DNA of 64,000 nt from Atopobium deltae (lineage in GTDB: Bacteria > Actinomycetota > Coriobacteriia > Coriobacteriales > Atopobiaceae), in NCBI RefSeq assembly GCF_001552785.1, contig NZ_KQ959507.1, forward strand, positions 62,001-126,000. The letters are read 5' to 3'. The number at the start of each line of letters is the position of its first letter. The first letter of the stretch is position 1. The notes beneath the pieces were generated by a model. That model had not been told where the DNA came from. It was given only the letters and a program-made list of their open reading frames with translations, and ran no database searches. This document shows positions 1 through 9,312 of this stretch, piece after piece. The translations under genes and the position numbers were made by a program.

Positions 1-1279
1 CCTTTACTTTGACAGTCGTTTCGGTCGGCGCTGCAGGAGTTGCGCTCGACGATGAGGTATCGCTAGAGGTAGACGCCCCAGCTGCAGACGATGACGACTC
101 ACTGCTCGAATTCTTCTTAGTGGCACCCGCATCAGCCGTAGCAATAGGAACAACTTTTTGATCCGACGTTACCTTCTTTGCACAGGAACGGACGGCAAAA
201 ATCAAAACTGCAATTAGCACGACGGTAACGAGCACACCGATAGCAAAAATAAGGCGCCGCTGATCGGCAAAAATATATTGTATAAAGCCTGCGATGCCCG
301 GTTTTCTCGGCGCTTGCGGAGCACGACGGGCACGGAGTTGTTGGCGCCCAAGCTCATTGTTGCGACGCACGCTCGGACGCTTGGTCGAAGCAATATTACG
401 AAACGATTGGCGTCCCTGACGCGTGGATGCTGACTCATAACGACTCGCATTATTGTCAATGCGCAGGTCATCAACATAGTCTTGACCAGAAACACCACGT
501 TGGACAATATCGTTGCTCGAAAAGTCGTCTATGTTCTGGTCGTTGCCCTGCATCTCTGCACCGTAGCCTTGTGCATAACGAGCACGATTCGCCCGTGCAC
601 GAGAAGGACGAGAAGATCGCGAGCGTGACGAGCTGTACGCTGCCGATGCTGACTGGCCTGTGTAGGGACGTCCCTGCGGATAACTGCGAGACGTTAATGA
701 CGAGGTTACACCAGCTGGGTTAAGGGAGCCCGTTGCACCAAGTGCGCCAGCGCCTAGCAAGCCAGCCGCGCTACTTGTCACATTCTGGGTACGACTTGCG
801 TTGCTGCGCTGCTGATAGAGCTCAGAACGAGAACGTGCAGGCGAGGTGGTATCAAAAGAAGCAGTGCGCCCCAAAAGGGGGTTCTCGGGAAGTAAATGCG
901 GAGGCGCGGGCAGATGCCTATTCGTGCGACGTTGTCCTAAAAGCGAAGCATCATAGGAATTGGTATCCAAAGGACCTCGTCCGTACACGCCATCGCGCGT
1001 GCGTTTACGCAGCTCATGAGACATCACACCGTTGGTGTGCTCATATAAATCCTCTTGAAATTGGTCAACAACCTCGCGCGGATTCAGCCCCAAATAGCGT
1101 GCGTATGACGAAAGCATGCCCTGCGCATAGCCTGACTTAGGAATTGAGGTGAAGTCAGCCTCTTCAAAGGCAATCAGTGCTTGTTCTTTTAATTTTAAAA
1201 CTCGCGATGCTTGCTCGATAGTCAATCCTAATTGCTCACGACGATCTCTGAGCATCTCGTTAAAATGTGCATTTGGCAC
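1..1279 (-). CDS. RodZ-like helix-turn-helix membrane protein, cut by left edge
   Basis: The gene starts at GTG 1279, eight bases after a strong AAGGAGG site, and stays open to the window edge, so the C-terminus is missing. The first ~65 residues look like the HTH_25 / RodZ cytoplasmic helix-turn-helix. A long low-complexity Ser/Arg/Ala/Gly linker follows, then one hydrophobic segment near residues 340-360 flanked by basic residues, then the start of a Ser/Thr-rich outer part. This HTH-linker-TM-outside order is that of RodZ, which links MreB to the cell envelope. It follows ftsK by 26 bp, probably in one transcript. The family call rests on architecture. A different membrane-bound HTH regulator is possible. 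Confidence 0.7.
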   Translation of the reverse strand, partial: MPNAHFNEMLRDRREQLGLTIEQASRVLKLKEQALIAFEEADFTSIPKSGYAQGMLSSYARYLGLNPREVVDQFQEDLYEHTNGVMSHELRKRTRDGVYGRGPLDTNSYDASLLGQRRTNRHLPAPPHLLPENPLLGRTASFDTTSPARSRSELYQQRSNASRTQNVTSSAAGLLGAGALGATGSLNPAGVTSSLTSRSYPQGRPYTGQSASAAYSSSRSRSSRPSRARANRARYAQGYGAEMQGNDQNIDDFSSNDIVQRGVSGQDYVDDLRIDNNASRYESASTRQGRQSFRNIASTKRPSVRRNNELGRQQLRARRAPQAPRKPGIAGFIQYIFADQRRLIFAIGVLVTVVLIAVLIFAVRSCAKKVTSDQKVVPIATADAGATKKNSSSESSSSAAGASTSSDTSSSSATPAAPTETTVKVK

Positions 1280-1305
1280 GGCTACACCTCCTTATGCATT
1301 ACAGC

Positions 1306-3867
1306 TTACTGGTCAGCGCGCAATTCATCAAGCTCATCAGCAGTTACCAATACTTCACGGGGCTTTGATCCATCAGGCGGACCAACAATACCCTTTGCTT
1401 GAAGCATATCCATAATGCGCCCAGCACGAGCATACCCGACTTTCAGTCTTCGTTGAATACCTGAGGTCGAACCCAACTGAGAATCAACAACTATCTGCGC
1501 AGCCTCCCAGAGCAACGGATCGTCATCGTCGGCACCAGCACCGCCGCCAGATCCTGCCGCGGTTGCAGGTGCGACAACCGAAAGAATGTCTTCGTGATAG
1601 TCGGCTTCATGATGCTGCTTGATAAAATCAACCACGCGCTCGACTTCCGCTTCCGACACAAAGCAGGCCTGCGCGCGCTTTGGTTTGCGTCCGCGCAGTT
1701 TATAGAGCATGTCACCGCGACCGAGGAGCTTCTCGGCACCCGTCTGATCAAGAATGATGCGCGAGTTGATGCTATTATCGACCGACAATGCTACGCGGTT
1801 ATCGATATTTGCCTTAATAAGGCCCGTGACGACATCGGCCGAGGGGCGCTGGGTAGCAACAATAAGGTGAATACCAGCAGCACGACCAAGTTGCGCGATG
1901 CGGACGATCGAAGCCTCAACGTCTTTGCCAGCCACCATCATCAAATCAGAAAGCTCGTCAATGACGATTACAAAATATGGCATCTTTGCGGGCGGATTAT
2001 CCATCTGAGCAAGCTTGCCACTTTCGACCTGACCATTGAAAGATTTAATGTCACGAACCTTGTAGTGCTCGAAGACTTTTAAGCGGCGCTCCATCTCGGT
2101 GACGCCCCACTGCAAGGCGCTGGTTGCCTGGCGTGGTTCGGTCACAACGGGCACATACAAATGCGGAAGGCTAGCGTAGAAGGTAAATTCAACACGCTTC
2201 GGATCAACCATAATCAGGCGCAGCTCTTCAGGGGTCGCGCGCATCAACATGGTCATCACAATGCTATTGAGAAGAACGGATTTACCAGAACCCGTAGTCC
2301 CAGCGACCAAAAGGTGTGGCAAAGCAGCGATGTCAACCACCACGGGAGCACCTTCAGAATCGCGACCAAAGGCGGCTTCCAAAGGACCGCCCGTTACATG
2401 CGGCAGCACGTCGCCCAAAAAGACGGCTTGAGTTGCCTTGTTAGGAATTTCGATACCTACCAGCGAAGTACCTGGTATGGGAGCAAAAATACGAACCGAT
2501 TTGGCGGCAAGCGACAGGGCAATATCGTCCTCAAGATTGCGAATCTTGTTGACGCGCTCCCCTTCACCCATCTCGATTTTAAAAGTGGTAACCGCAGGTC
2601 CGCTGGTCCAGCCAACGACGCGACTCACCAGACCAAATTCTTCAAGTGTTGCTTGTAATTTTGCGGCGGTGGCAGAAAGCTCGTCAGAGCTTACCGCAGC
2701 TTTTGCATCCGCAGCAGAGTGTTTAATCATGTTCAAAGGTGGAAGTGCAGCATCGTCATTATCCGAGCGCTGGCGTAAGGGGTCAACCGCGGGCTTGGAT
2801 GATTGTTTTGTGGATTGCTTCGTGCTGGGCTTTGCAGGGGTTTTGGCTGATGAAGCTTCGTCTACAGCGTCAAACCCAAGCAGCGTCGTTTTTGCACTGT
2901 CGGGTGCGGTGGCGCCTTGACCATCGGTACGCGCGCTGGGGTGTTTTTTGCGCGAAAGAAGGGTGGTTGCTGTGGTGCTTAGGCTGCCAGCAGCTGATGC
3001 AGCGCCTGTGCCAGCCAGCCCACGTTTAATGACGGAAGTTTTACGCGAGCCAATAAACGTTGTTGCGGGTGCAGCTATTGCTGCCCCTGCAACACCTGCT
3101 CCACGACCAGAGCCAGCTGTACCGCGCTTCCCCACCGCAGAAGCGGGATAGCCTTGTTGTGCTGCAGCAGCAGCTGCCATCTGAGCATCAGAGGCAAACT
3201 GAGCGCGTTCGGCGCGTGATGCACGTCGAGCACTGACGCCGTCATACCAATCTTGCACGGACTCTTTGAGTTTGGAAACGCTGCCCGAAACCGAAAAGCC
3301 ACAGACCACAATGCCCACGATAATCAGGCCAACAAGCAAGACCAACGAAACGGATTTCCCCAGATAGCGTAGCGCCACCCACGCAATGCTTCCGCCAACA
3401 TAGCCGCCAGCCTGCGTAACGTAGCTAGGCTCAATCACGTGTGCGACATCAAGTTCTGCTGCAGGAAGGCTGACCGATAAGATCGACAAAATAGCAAGGA
3501 CGATCAGTCCCAAGCCAAGGCCAATGCGCACGCTCATGGGCTTCTCGTTTACCAAAAAGTAGCTTATAACATACAAAAGCATCGCTATGGGCACAAGCAG
3601 CGCGCCAACACCAAAACCTTGCGATAAGATCTGCGCAGTAACGTAGGTCACAGGTGCATTGGTTGGCACTACTAGCGCAATGATAAGCGCAACAGCGATA
3701 ACCGCAGCAACGACACCCACCATATCGTGAACGAGACGTCCTTGCGAGCCGTTTGCCCACGATGCACCAGCACCGCTAGCACCGCCCCCACGGGCCGAAG
3801 TACCGCGACGCTGTGCTACTTGATTTTTTGTGCCTTTCCGAGGTGTGTTTAAGCTACGATTAGGCAT
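1306..3867 (-). CDS. ftsK: DNA translocase FtsK/SpoIIIE
   Basis: Septum-anchored ATP-driven motor that pumps chromosomal DNA during division. The 853-residue protein has about four hydrophobic segments between residues 45 and 200, an Ala/Ser/Lys-rich linker to about 370, then the RecA-like motor. The motor carries Walker A GTTGSGKS near residue 525 and a Walker B strand ending in IDE near 635. The last ~70 residues form the gamma winged helix, with QRRLKVGYARAGR, that reads polar chromosome sequences. The start is an ATG whose GGAGG site lies in the last codons of rnj, 3 bp upstream, so the two are translationally coupled. Size and domain order are normal. Confidence 0.95.
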   Translation of the reverse strand: MPNRSLNTPRKGTKNQVAQRRGTSARGGGASGAGASWANGSQGRLVHDMVGVVAAVIAVALIIALVVPTNAPVTYVTAQILSQGFGVGALLVPIAMLLYVISYFLVNEKPMSVRIGLGLGLIVLAILSILSVSLPAAELDVAHVIEPSYVTQAGGYVGGSIAWVALRYLGKSVSLVLLVGLIIVGIVVCGFSVSGSVSKLKESVQDWYDGVSARRASRAERAQFASDAQMAAAAAAQQGYPASAVGKRGTAGSGRGAGVAGAAIAAPATTFIGSRKTSVIKRGLAGTGAASAAGSLSTTATTLLSRKKHPSARTDGQGATAPDSAKTTLLGFDAVDEASSAKTPAKPSTKQSTKQSSKPAVDPLRQRSDNDDAALPPLNMIKHSAADAKAAVSSDELSATAAKLQATLEEFGLVSRVVGWTSGPAVTTFKIEMGEGERVNKIRNLEDDIALSLAAKSVRIFAPIPGTSLVGIEIPNKATQAVFLGDVLPHVTGGPLEAAFGRDSEGAPVVVDIAALPHLLVAGTTGSGKSVLLNSIVMTMLMRATPEELRLIMVDPKRVEFTFYASLPHLYVPVVTEPRQATSALQWGVTEMERRLKVFEHYKVRDIKSFNGQVESGKLAQMDNPPAKMPYFVIVIDELSDLMMVAGKDVEASIVRIAQLGRAAGIHLIVATQRPSADVVTGLIKANIDNRVALSVDNSINSRIILDQTGAEKLLGRGDMLYKLRGRKPKRAQACFVSEAEVERVVDFIKQHHEADYHEDILSVVAPATAAGSGGGAGADDDDPLLWEAAQIVVDSQLGSTSGIQRRLKVGYARAGRIMDMLQAKGIVGPPDGSKPREVLVTADELDELRADQ

Positions 3868-3870
3868 GTT

Positions 3871-5535
3871 TTAAACCTCCATCACGACCGGAATAACAAT
3901 CGGACGCGTGTGGGTCTTATTCCACAAATAATTAGATAGGTTGTTACGTGCAGCTTTCTTGAGGGTCTCTAAGGAAGAGCCTGTATTGTTTGCTGCCCTT
4001 GTAAGGGTATCACGAACTGAATCTTGCGCGCCACTGAGGAGGTCCTCATCGTTGGCAAAGGAGACACCACGACAAGAAATTTCGATCTCGGAGACGCGCC
4101 GATCGCGAGAAGCGATGGCAACAAAGCAAGTCACCATACCATCTTGCGATAACTTTTGACGATCGCGCAGCACGGCGGGCTCGGTTGCGCCAACGTTCAA
4201 GCCATCGACATATACAAGACCCGATTCAACGGGGGTGCCAATACACACCTGACCGTTGCGCATCTCGAGCGTATCGCCATTATCGAGCACGAAGATATTC
4301 TCGGGCTTAACGCCCATAAGGCGGCCCAATTTGGCATGAGCGCGCAAATGTACTGCCTCGCCGTGGACTGGCGCAAAGTTCCGTGGGTGAGTCATCGCTA
4401 AGAAGAGCTTAAGCTCTTCTTGCGAGCTATGACCCGAGACGTGCACCAAGGTGTTGCTCTTATCGTAAATGGTGCAGCCAATTTTCGAGAGCGAATTGAT
4501 GATGCTTTGTACGCTACGCTCGTTACCAGGAACGGGTGATGCCGAGATAATCACCGTGTCAGAGGCGGTAATCGTTAACGACTTATGTTCACCGTTGGCC
4601 ATGCGCGCCAATGCACTTAGAGGCTCGCCCTGGCTTCCAGTGCACAACACAATGACCTTATCGTCAGGAAGCTCATCAATGTCGTAAGCGTCAATAATGT
4701 CGGAGTCGGCGATATGCAAGTAGCCCAGCTGGCGGGCAATGCGTGTGTTGGTCACCATGGAACGGCCAGTGACCACGACTTTGCGTCCACAAGCGGTTGC
4801 AAAATTGCAAATCTGCTGCAAGCGATGGATATGGCTTGCGAAGGATGAGACAAAAATTTTGCCCGTTGCATTTTTAATGATGTGACGAAGCGACGCGCCT
4901 ACTTCGGCCTCGGAAGGCGTGTAGCCGGGCTTGGTTGCGTTGGTTGAGTCGCTTAAGAGCAGGTCAATGCCCTGATGTGCAAAGCTGTTGATGGCGTAGT
5001 AATTGGGAAGCACGCCATCGATGGGCGTCTGGTCGAGCTTAAAGTCGCCCGTGTGCATAACACTTCCCTGTGGCGTCTGGAAAAAGATTCCCAGAGCGCC
5101 TGGAATGGAGTGCGTCATCGAGAAGAAATTAACCGTGAAGGCACCCAGCTGAATGCGCGCACCATCCGAGACTTCACACAGCTTCCGATTTTGAATGCGA
5201 TGTTCAGCAAGTTTGCCCTCGACAAAGCCCAGTGTTAATTTACTGGAATAGATGGGTACCTGCGGATTTAAGTCCTGAAGCAAGTACGGCAAAGCACCCG
5301 TGTGGTCTTCATGACCATGGGTGATGATAATACCGCGGAGCTTCTCTTCATTCTCTAAAACGTAGGTGTAGTCGGGCAACACCAGGTCAATACCTGGTTG
5401 GTCATCGTCGGGAAACATCAAGCCAGCGTCAATAAGAATCATGTCGTTGCCATATTCAAAGCAGGTCATGTTCTTACCAATGCCGTCAAGGCCTCCCAAA
5501 GGAATAATCTTTAAAGGCGGTTTATTTTTTGGCAT
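3871..5535 (-). CDS. rnj: Ribonuclease J
   Basis: Zinc-dependent 5'-3' exonuclease and endonuclease of the metallo-beta-lactamase / beta-CASP family, acting in mRNA decay and rRNA maturation in the cytoplasm. The 554 residues match the family length. The catalytic HGHEDH motif is at residues 73-78, and the later metal ligands are visible (MTHSIPG, HTGDFKLD, VSGHSSQEE). It lies between pnp upstream and ftsK 3 bp downstream, so two central RNA-decay nucleases are neighbours. A terminator after pnp means it probably uses its own promoter in the ~120 bp upstream. I could not pick a convincing hexamer pair there. Confidence 0.96.
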   Translation of the reverse strand: MPKNKPPLKIIPLGGLDGIGKNMTCFEYGNDMILIDAGLMFPDDDQPGIDLVLPDYTYVLENEEKLRGIIITHGHEDHTGALPYLLQDLNPQVPIYSSKLTLGFVEGKLAEHRIQNRKLCEVSDGARIQLGAFTVNFFSMTHSIPGALGIFFQTPQGSVMHTGDFKLDQTPIDGVLPNYYAINSFAHQGIDLLLSDSTNATKPGYTPSEAEVGASLRHIIKNATGKIFVSSFASHIHRLQQICNFATACGRKVVVTGRSMVTNTRIARQLGYLHIADSDIIDAYDIDELPDDKVIVLCTGSQGEPLSALARMANGEHKSLTITASDTVIISASPVPGNERSVQSIINSLSKIGCTIYDKSNTLVHVSGHSSQEELKLFLAMTHPRNFAPVHGEAVHLRAHAKLGRLMGVKPENIFVLDNGDTLEMRNGQVCIGTPVESGLVYVDGLNVGATEPAVLRDRQKLSQDGMVTCFVAIASRDRRVSEIEISCRGVSFANDEDLLSGAQDSVRDTLTRAANNTGSSLETLKKAARNNLSNYLWNKTHTRPIVIPVVMEV

Positions 5536-5659
5536 ACCGTTGTACTTTCTCTCTTGTACTGTGTTGTAGTACTGCGTTTTACTTACTATGGATAGCTACG
5601 TGTGAGCTTATGCGCGAATGTGCTGTTTATGTAACTATACCCGTATTGGCGGCGCTAAA

Positions 5660-5690
5660 AAGCGGTTAGGTCGTGATAACCCAACCGCTT
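5660..5690 (-). terminator. Rho-independent terminator after pnp
   Basis: An 8-bp stem AAGCGGTT/AACCGCTT has two further inner G-C pairs, and on the minus strand it is followed by a run of five T. It lies about 100 bp beyond the pnp stop and ends that transcript before rnj. The rest of 5536-5793 shows no gene. Confidence 0.8.
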
Positions 5691-5793
5691 AGAAAAATTA
5701 CATGTGCGACGTGCTACGATGCGCGTTTTTGAAGGATGCCCGACCGCTTACGTGCGGACGAGAAGCCCGGCGCGTGCTGAGGTACCTTACACG

Positions 5794-8031
5794 CTACGCG
5801 CCTTCGTGATGACGGCGTGGCATGCGCGCGGGTGCGTGCGCCTCGGAGCCAGAAGCGTGATTGCGCTTCCGTGGCGCGGGGCGACCGTCAGCAAATCCCT
5901 GCTTTTTGAAGGAGCGACCAGGGTGGTTGTTGGAAGCAAGCTCGGGCTTATCAAGACGATCAAGCGAAATCTTGCCATTCTCGGCCACCTCAATGACCTT
6001 GACCTTGACTTCATCGCCGATGGTCAGGACATCCTCGACCTTATCGACACGACCCTGTGCCATGTGCGAGATGTGCAGCAGGCCGTCTTTACCAGGAAGC
6101 AGCTCGACAAAGGCGCCAAAGGGCTGGATGCCAACCACACGGCCAACATACTCCTCGCCGACCTCGGGAACCTTAATGATCATCTTTACACGCTCTTCAG
6201 CGGCCTCGCCTGCACCACCAACACCAGCGATGTAGATTGTTCCGTCTTCTTGGATGTCAATCGTGGCGCCCGTCTCATCCTGGATGGCACGAATGACTTT
6301 GCCGCCACTGCCAATGACCTCGCGAATCTTATCAACAGGAATGGAGAAGCTAATGATCTGAGGAGCTGTCTCTTTGGTGTGTGCGCGGGGCTCAGGAATG
6401 GCTTCGAGCATCGCCTTGAGGATGTGCATACGGCCCTCGTGAGATTGTTGCATAGCCTGCTTAAAGATTTCGGGCGTCAGACCCGTCGCTTTGTTGTCCA
6501 TTTGCATGGCGGTAATGCCGCGCTCGGTACCTGTGACCTTAAAGTCCATGTCGCCCAAGAAGTCCTCGAGCCCCTGGATGTCGGTCAAAACCACTGTCTT
6601 GCCATCCTCCTGGATCAGGCCCATAGCCACGCCCGAAACGGGGCGCTTAATGGGAACGCCAGCATCCATAAGAGCCAAAGTAGAACCGCAGGTAGAAGCC
6701 ATTGAGGATGAGCCGTTGGACTCCATAACCTCCGACACCACGCGAATAGCGTAGGGGAACTCTTCTTCGGACGGAATGACGGGCAGTAAAGCACGCTCCG
6801 CCAACGCACCGTGACCAAGCTCGCGACGCTTGGGGCTACCCATGCGGCCTACTTCGCCCGTGCAGTACGGCGGGAAATTGTAATGGTGAATGTAGCGCTT
6901 GCCCTCGACAGGCTCAATCGTATCGAGGCGTTGCCACTCGTTGAGCATGCCCAGCGTTGCTACCGATAAGACCTGCGTTTGCCCACGTTGGAACAAACCA
7001 GAACCGTGTACCAAAGGCAAATAGTCGGGCTTAACCATCAGCGGACGAACTTCTTGGGCAGTACGACCATCAACGCGCTCGCCCGTTTGGACAACCATCA
7101 TGCGCATCGCGTGCTTCTCGAGTGTTTTAAGCTCGAGTGCCAATGGACGCGACCACTCTTCGAGCTCCTCGTCAGTGAACTCTGCGCGAATCTGATCCAT
7201 AAGATCGGCCACACGCTGCATACGAGACTGCTTGTCAGCGTGCTTCAGGGCAGTACTCATCTCGTCATAGTGAGCAAAGACGCGCTGGTGCACCTCTTCG
7301 CAGGGCTGATCAAGTTCGTAGATACGCTTCTCGATAGGACCGTTGACCTGTTCATATTTAGCGATAAAGGTCTTTTGTTCTTCACAAAATGCTGCAATAG
7401 CCTGCTGGCCAAAAGCCATAGCGGCAAGCATGTCGGCTTCGGAGATCTCGTCGGCGCCAGCCTCGAGCATTGAGATAAAGTCTGCCGAGCCCGCGAGCTC
7501 AAGATCAAGATCGGAATTTTCGCGCTCTTCGTAGGTGGGGTTCACCATAAACTCGCCCGTGGTCTTATCACGACCAATGCGCACGCAGGCCAAGGGGCCT
7601 TCAAAGGTGACGCCACCAACCATCAACGCGGAAGAAGCTGCCATAACACAGATGGTGTCAACGGGATGGATTTGGTCGGCTACCAGCGAGGTAGCAACAA
7701 CCTGTACTTCATTACGGAAACCTTCTGGAAAACTAGGGCGCAAAGGACGATCAATCATGCGTGCCGTCAGCGTGGCTTTCTCGGAAGGACGCGATTCACG
7801 CTTGAGATAGCCGCCAGGGATACGACCAACCGCGTACATCTTTTCGACGAAATCAACGGTTAATGGAAAGAAGTCGTAATCCTTGCGCTCGTCCGAAACA
7901 ACCGCCGTCAACAGGACGGTCGTATCGCCACATTGTACTAAACAAGCACCAGTTGCCTGCTTAGCGAGCTCACCTGCTTGAAGCGTGTAGTGTTTACCAT
8001 ACAGCTCAAACTCATGAGTAACTTTTGTCAT
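5794..8031 (-). CDS. pnp: Polyribonucleotide nucleotidyltransferase (PNPase)
   Basis: Phosphorolytic 3'-5' exoribonuclease and RNA 3'-tailing enzyme. The 745 residues comprise two RNase PH folds, a KH domain with the GxxG loop IGSGGK near residue 565, and an S1 domain near 630-700 (VGRVVGIQPFGAFVEL). A basic His/Arg/Ala-rich tail of about 45 residues follows. The ATG is preceded by AAGGGG. It follows rpsO, as in many bacteria, with a hairpin terminator in the gap. The rpsO-pnp pair then leads to rnj. Confidence 0.97.
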   Translation of the reverse strand: MTKVTHEFELYGKHYTLQAGELAKQATGACLVQCGDTTVLLTAVVSDERKDYDFFPLTVDFVEKMYAVGRIPGGYLKRESRPSEKATLTARMIDRPLRPSFPEGFRNEVQVVATSLVADQIHPVDTICVMAASSALMVGGVTFEGPLACVRIGRDKTTGEFMVNPTYEERENSDLDLELAGSADFISMLEAGADEISEADMLAAMAFGQQAIAAFCEEQKTFIAKYEQVNGPIEKRIYELDQPCEEVHQRVFAHYDEMSTALKHADKQSRMQRVADLMDQIRAEFTDEELEEWSRPLALELKTLEKHAMRMMVVQTGERVDGRTAQEVRPLMVKPDYLPLVHGSGLFQRGQTQVLSVATLGMLNEWQRLDTIEPVEGKRYIHHYNFPPYCTGEVGRMGSPKRRELGHGALAERALLPVIPSEEEFPYAIRVVSEVMESNGSSSMASTCGSTLALMDAGVPIKRPVSGVAMGLIQEDGKTVVLTDIQGLEDFLGDMDFKVTGTERGITAMQMDNKATGLTPEIFKQAMQQSHEGRMHILKAMLEAIPEPRAHTKETAPQIISFSIPVDKIREVIGSGGKVIRAIQDETGATIDIQEDGTIYIAGVGGAGEAAEERVKMIIKVPEVGEEYVGRVVGIQPFGAFVELLPGKDGLLHISHMAQGRVDKVEDVLTIGDEVKVKVIEVAENGKISLDRLDKPELASNNHPGRSFKKQGFADGRPAPRKRNHASGSEAHAPARMPRRHHEGA

Positions 8032-8080
8032 ACTATTTCCCCTTACCTCCGCCTACCGTATTGTAGACGGGCCTCAAGAA

Positions 8081-8105
8081 AAAAGGACGCAGGTCGCGTC
8101 CTTTT
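8081..8105 (-). terminator. Terminator/attenuator between rpsO and pnp
   Basis: The hairpin GGACGC-AGGTC-GCGTCC is extended to about 10 bp by flanking A/T pairs. On the minus strand it ends in six T. It lies just after the rpsO stop and should cut off most rpsO transcripts, so that only read-through reaches pnp. This is a common arrangement. The opposite strand also ends in T, so it could work both ways. Confidence 0.85.
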
Positions 8106-8115
8106 CATTACCTTG

Positions 8116-8397
8116 TTATTGGACGTTGTCACGAATGCCCAAACGTGCAATAAGGTCACGATATTCCGTAATATCGTTACGCTTAATGTAGGAAAGCAAA
8201 CGACGGCGCTGACCTACCAGCATCAACAGACCACGACGAGTGTGGAAGTCCTTAGGATGAGACTTCATGTGCTCGGTCAAATTCTTAATGCGCGTAGAAA
8301 GAATTGCGACCTGTACACGGGCGCTTCCAGAGTCCTTCTCGCTTTTGCCGAACTCTTTAATGATGTCAGCAATCTGCTGCGTTGTAATGGTAGCCAT
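8116..8397 (-). CDS. rpsO: 30S ribosomal protein S15
   Basis: Primary 16S-rRNA-binding protein of the small-subunit platform. The 93 residues match S15 (usually 89) and carry the conserved features HPKDFHTRRGLLMLVGQRRR and LSYIKRND. The chosen ATG at 8397 follows AAGGTGGAG by a normal distance. An in-frame start further upstream would add a tail unlike S15. It has its own upstream region and a terminator after it. Confidence 0.97.
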   Translation of the reverse strand: MATITTQQIADIIKEFGKSEKDSGSARVQVAILSTRIKNLTEHMKSHPKDFHTRRGLLMLVGQRRRLLSYIKRNDITEYRDLIARLGIRDNVQ

Positions 8398-8471
8398 GCT
8401 ACTCCACCTTTCTTGTGTCATACGACACAACAAAACGATACACCCAAAGCTGCGTACATATCGAAGTGGTC

Positions 8472-8498
8472 GGTATAAACGAAACTTGGGTATGACAA
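8472..8498 (-). promoter_or_regulatory. Candidate rpsO promoter
   Basis: On the minus strand TTGTCA (8493-8498) is followed 15 bp later by TATACC (8472-8477), about 75 bp ahead of rpsO. The spacing is short. A second TATACT (8508-8513) lies upstream without a good -35. The choice is uncertain, but an rpsO promoter in 8398-8554 is likely. Confidence 0.3.
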
Positions 8499-8554
8499 AC
8501 GAACAGAAGTATAACAAAAAAGCAGCAGATAAGACCTGACAACTTGTTACGACT

Positions 8555-9304
8555 TCATAAACTCAAATAGTATTCAAATGCTTTGAAGCGACACTCGAGG
8601 TGCGTGGACGCCCAGATATGTGCCGTGCATACGAGGAAATTTGCAGTGTTGGTATCCACCTGAGCTGCTAAAAGTTCATCAAAGGTGAGGTTGAGCAGCG
8701 CTTTAATCCACGAGATTTCGCCAGTCGAAATCTCCTCACAACCCTCGTGTTCTGACGCACAACTTTCACACACAACACCGCCCAGCAGTGCCGAAAAACG
8801 AGACACTACTGCATCGCCACAGCTAATGCACTCATCGAGCTGAGGGCGCCAACCAGCGTGTGCAAGTACCTTAAACACATAGGCGGCAATCATCACGTCA
8901 AGAAGATCGGTCGAACTCGCCTGCTCAATAGCTTGTATTGCACGACGCAGCAAGGGATATAAAAACTTGTCACAGGCATCTGAATACGAGCTTGTTTGTG
9001 CCATTTGACACAAACAAGAAGCGGCGCTCATGCGCTCGATGTCAGCACGCAAACTTTGATGAGAATCAATTAGGGATGCCTCAGAAACGATGTCGAGCGA
9101 GCGGCCGTGCGCCAGCAAAAAATCCACCTCGCAAAACAAATCGCAGCGTGCCGCCAGGCGCCCCTGCGGCTTGCGGGCGCCTTTTGCCACCGCTTGACGC
9201 TGGCAACCATCGTCGGACAACAACGTAAGAATAAGATCCTGTTCCGATAGTTTTGTTTTGTGTAGCACGATACCGCGCGTGCGATAGGTGCGCGTTTTTG
9301 CCAT
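8555..9304 (-). CDS. recO: DNA repair protein RecO
   Basis: RecF-pathway mediator that helps load RecA and anneals single-stranded DNA. It is about 249 residues, normal for the family. It has the N-terminal OB-fold start (RTRGIVLHKTKLSEQDLI) and a four-cysteine zinc site: CISCG near the middle, then CESC about 22 residues on. I prefer ATG 9304 (MAKTRTY). A GTG nine bases upstream overlaps the era stop (TAGTG) and is possible. It lies directly after era, a usual pairing. Confidence 0.93.
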   Translation of the reverse strand: MAKTRTYRTRGIVLHKTKLSEQDLILTLLSDDGCQRQAVAKGARKPQGRLAARCDLFCEVDFLLAHGRSLDIVSEASLIDSHQSLRADIERMSAASCLCQMAQTSSYSDACDKFLYPLLRRAIQAIEQASSTDLLDVMIAAYVFKVLAHAGWRPQLDECISCGDAVVSRFSALLGGVVCESCASEHEGCEEISTGEISWIKALLNLTFDELLAAQVDTNTANFLVCTAHIWASTHLECRFKAFEYYLSL

Positions 9305-9312
9305 AACGCTCA

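Noticed and set aside
5704-6705. Long plus-strand ORF opposite the end of pnp
   Set aside because: It lies antisense to the conserved KH and S1 coding region of PNPase and has no recognisable protein features.
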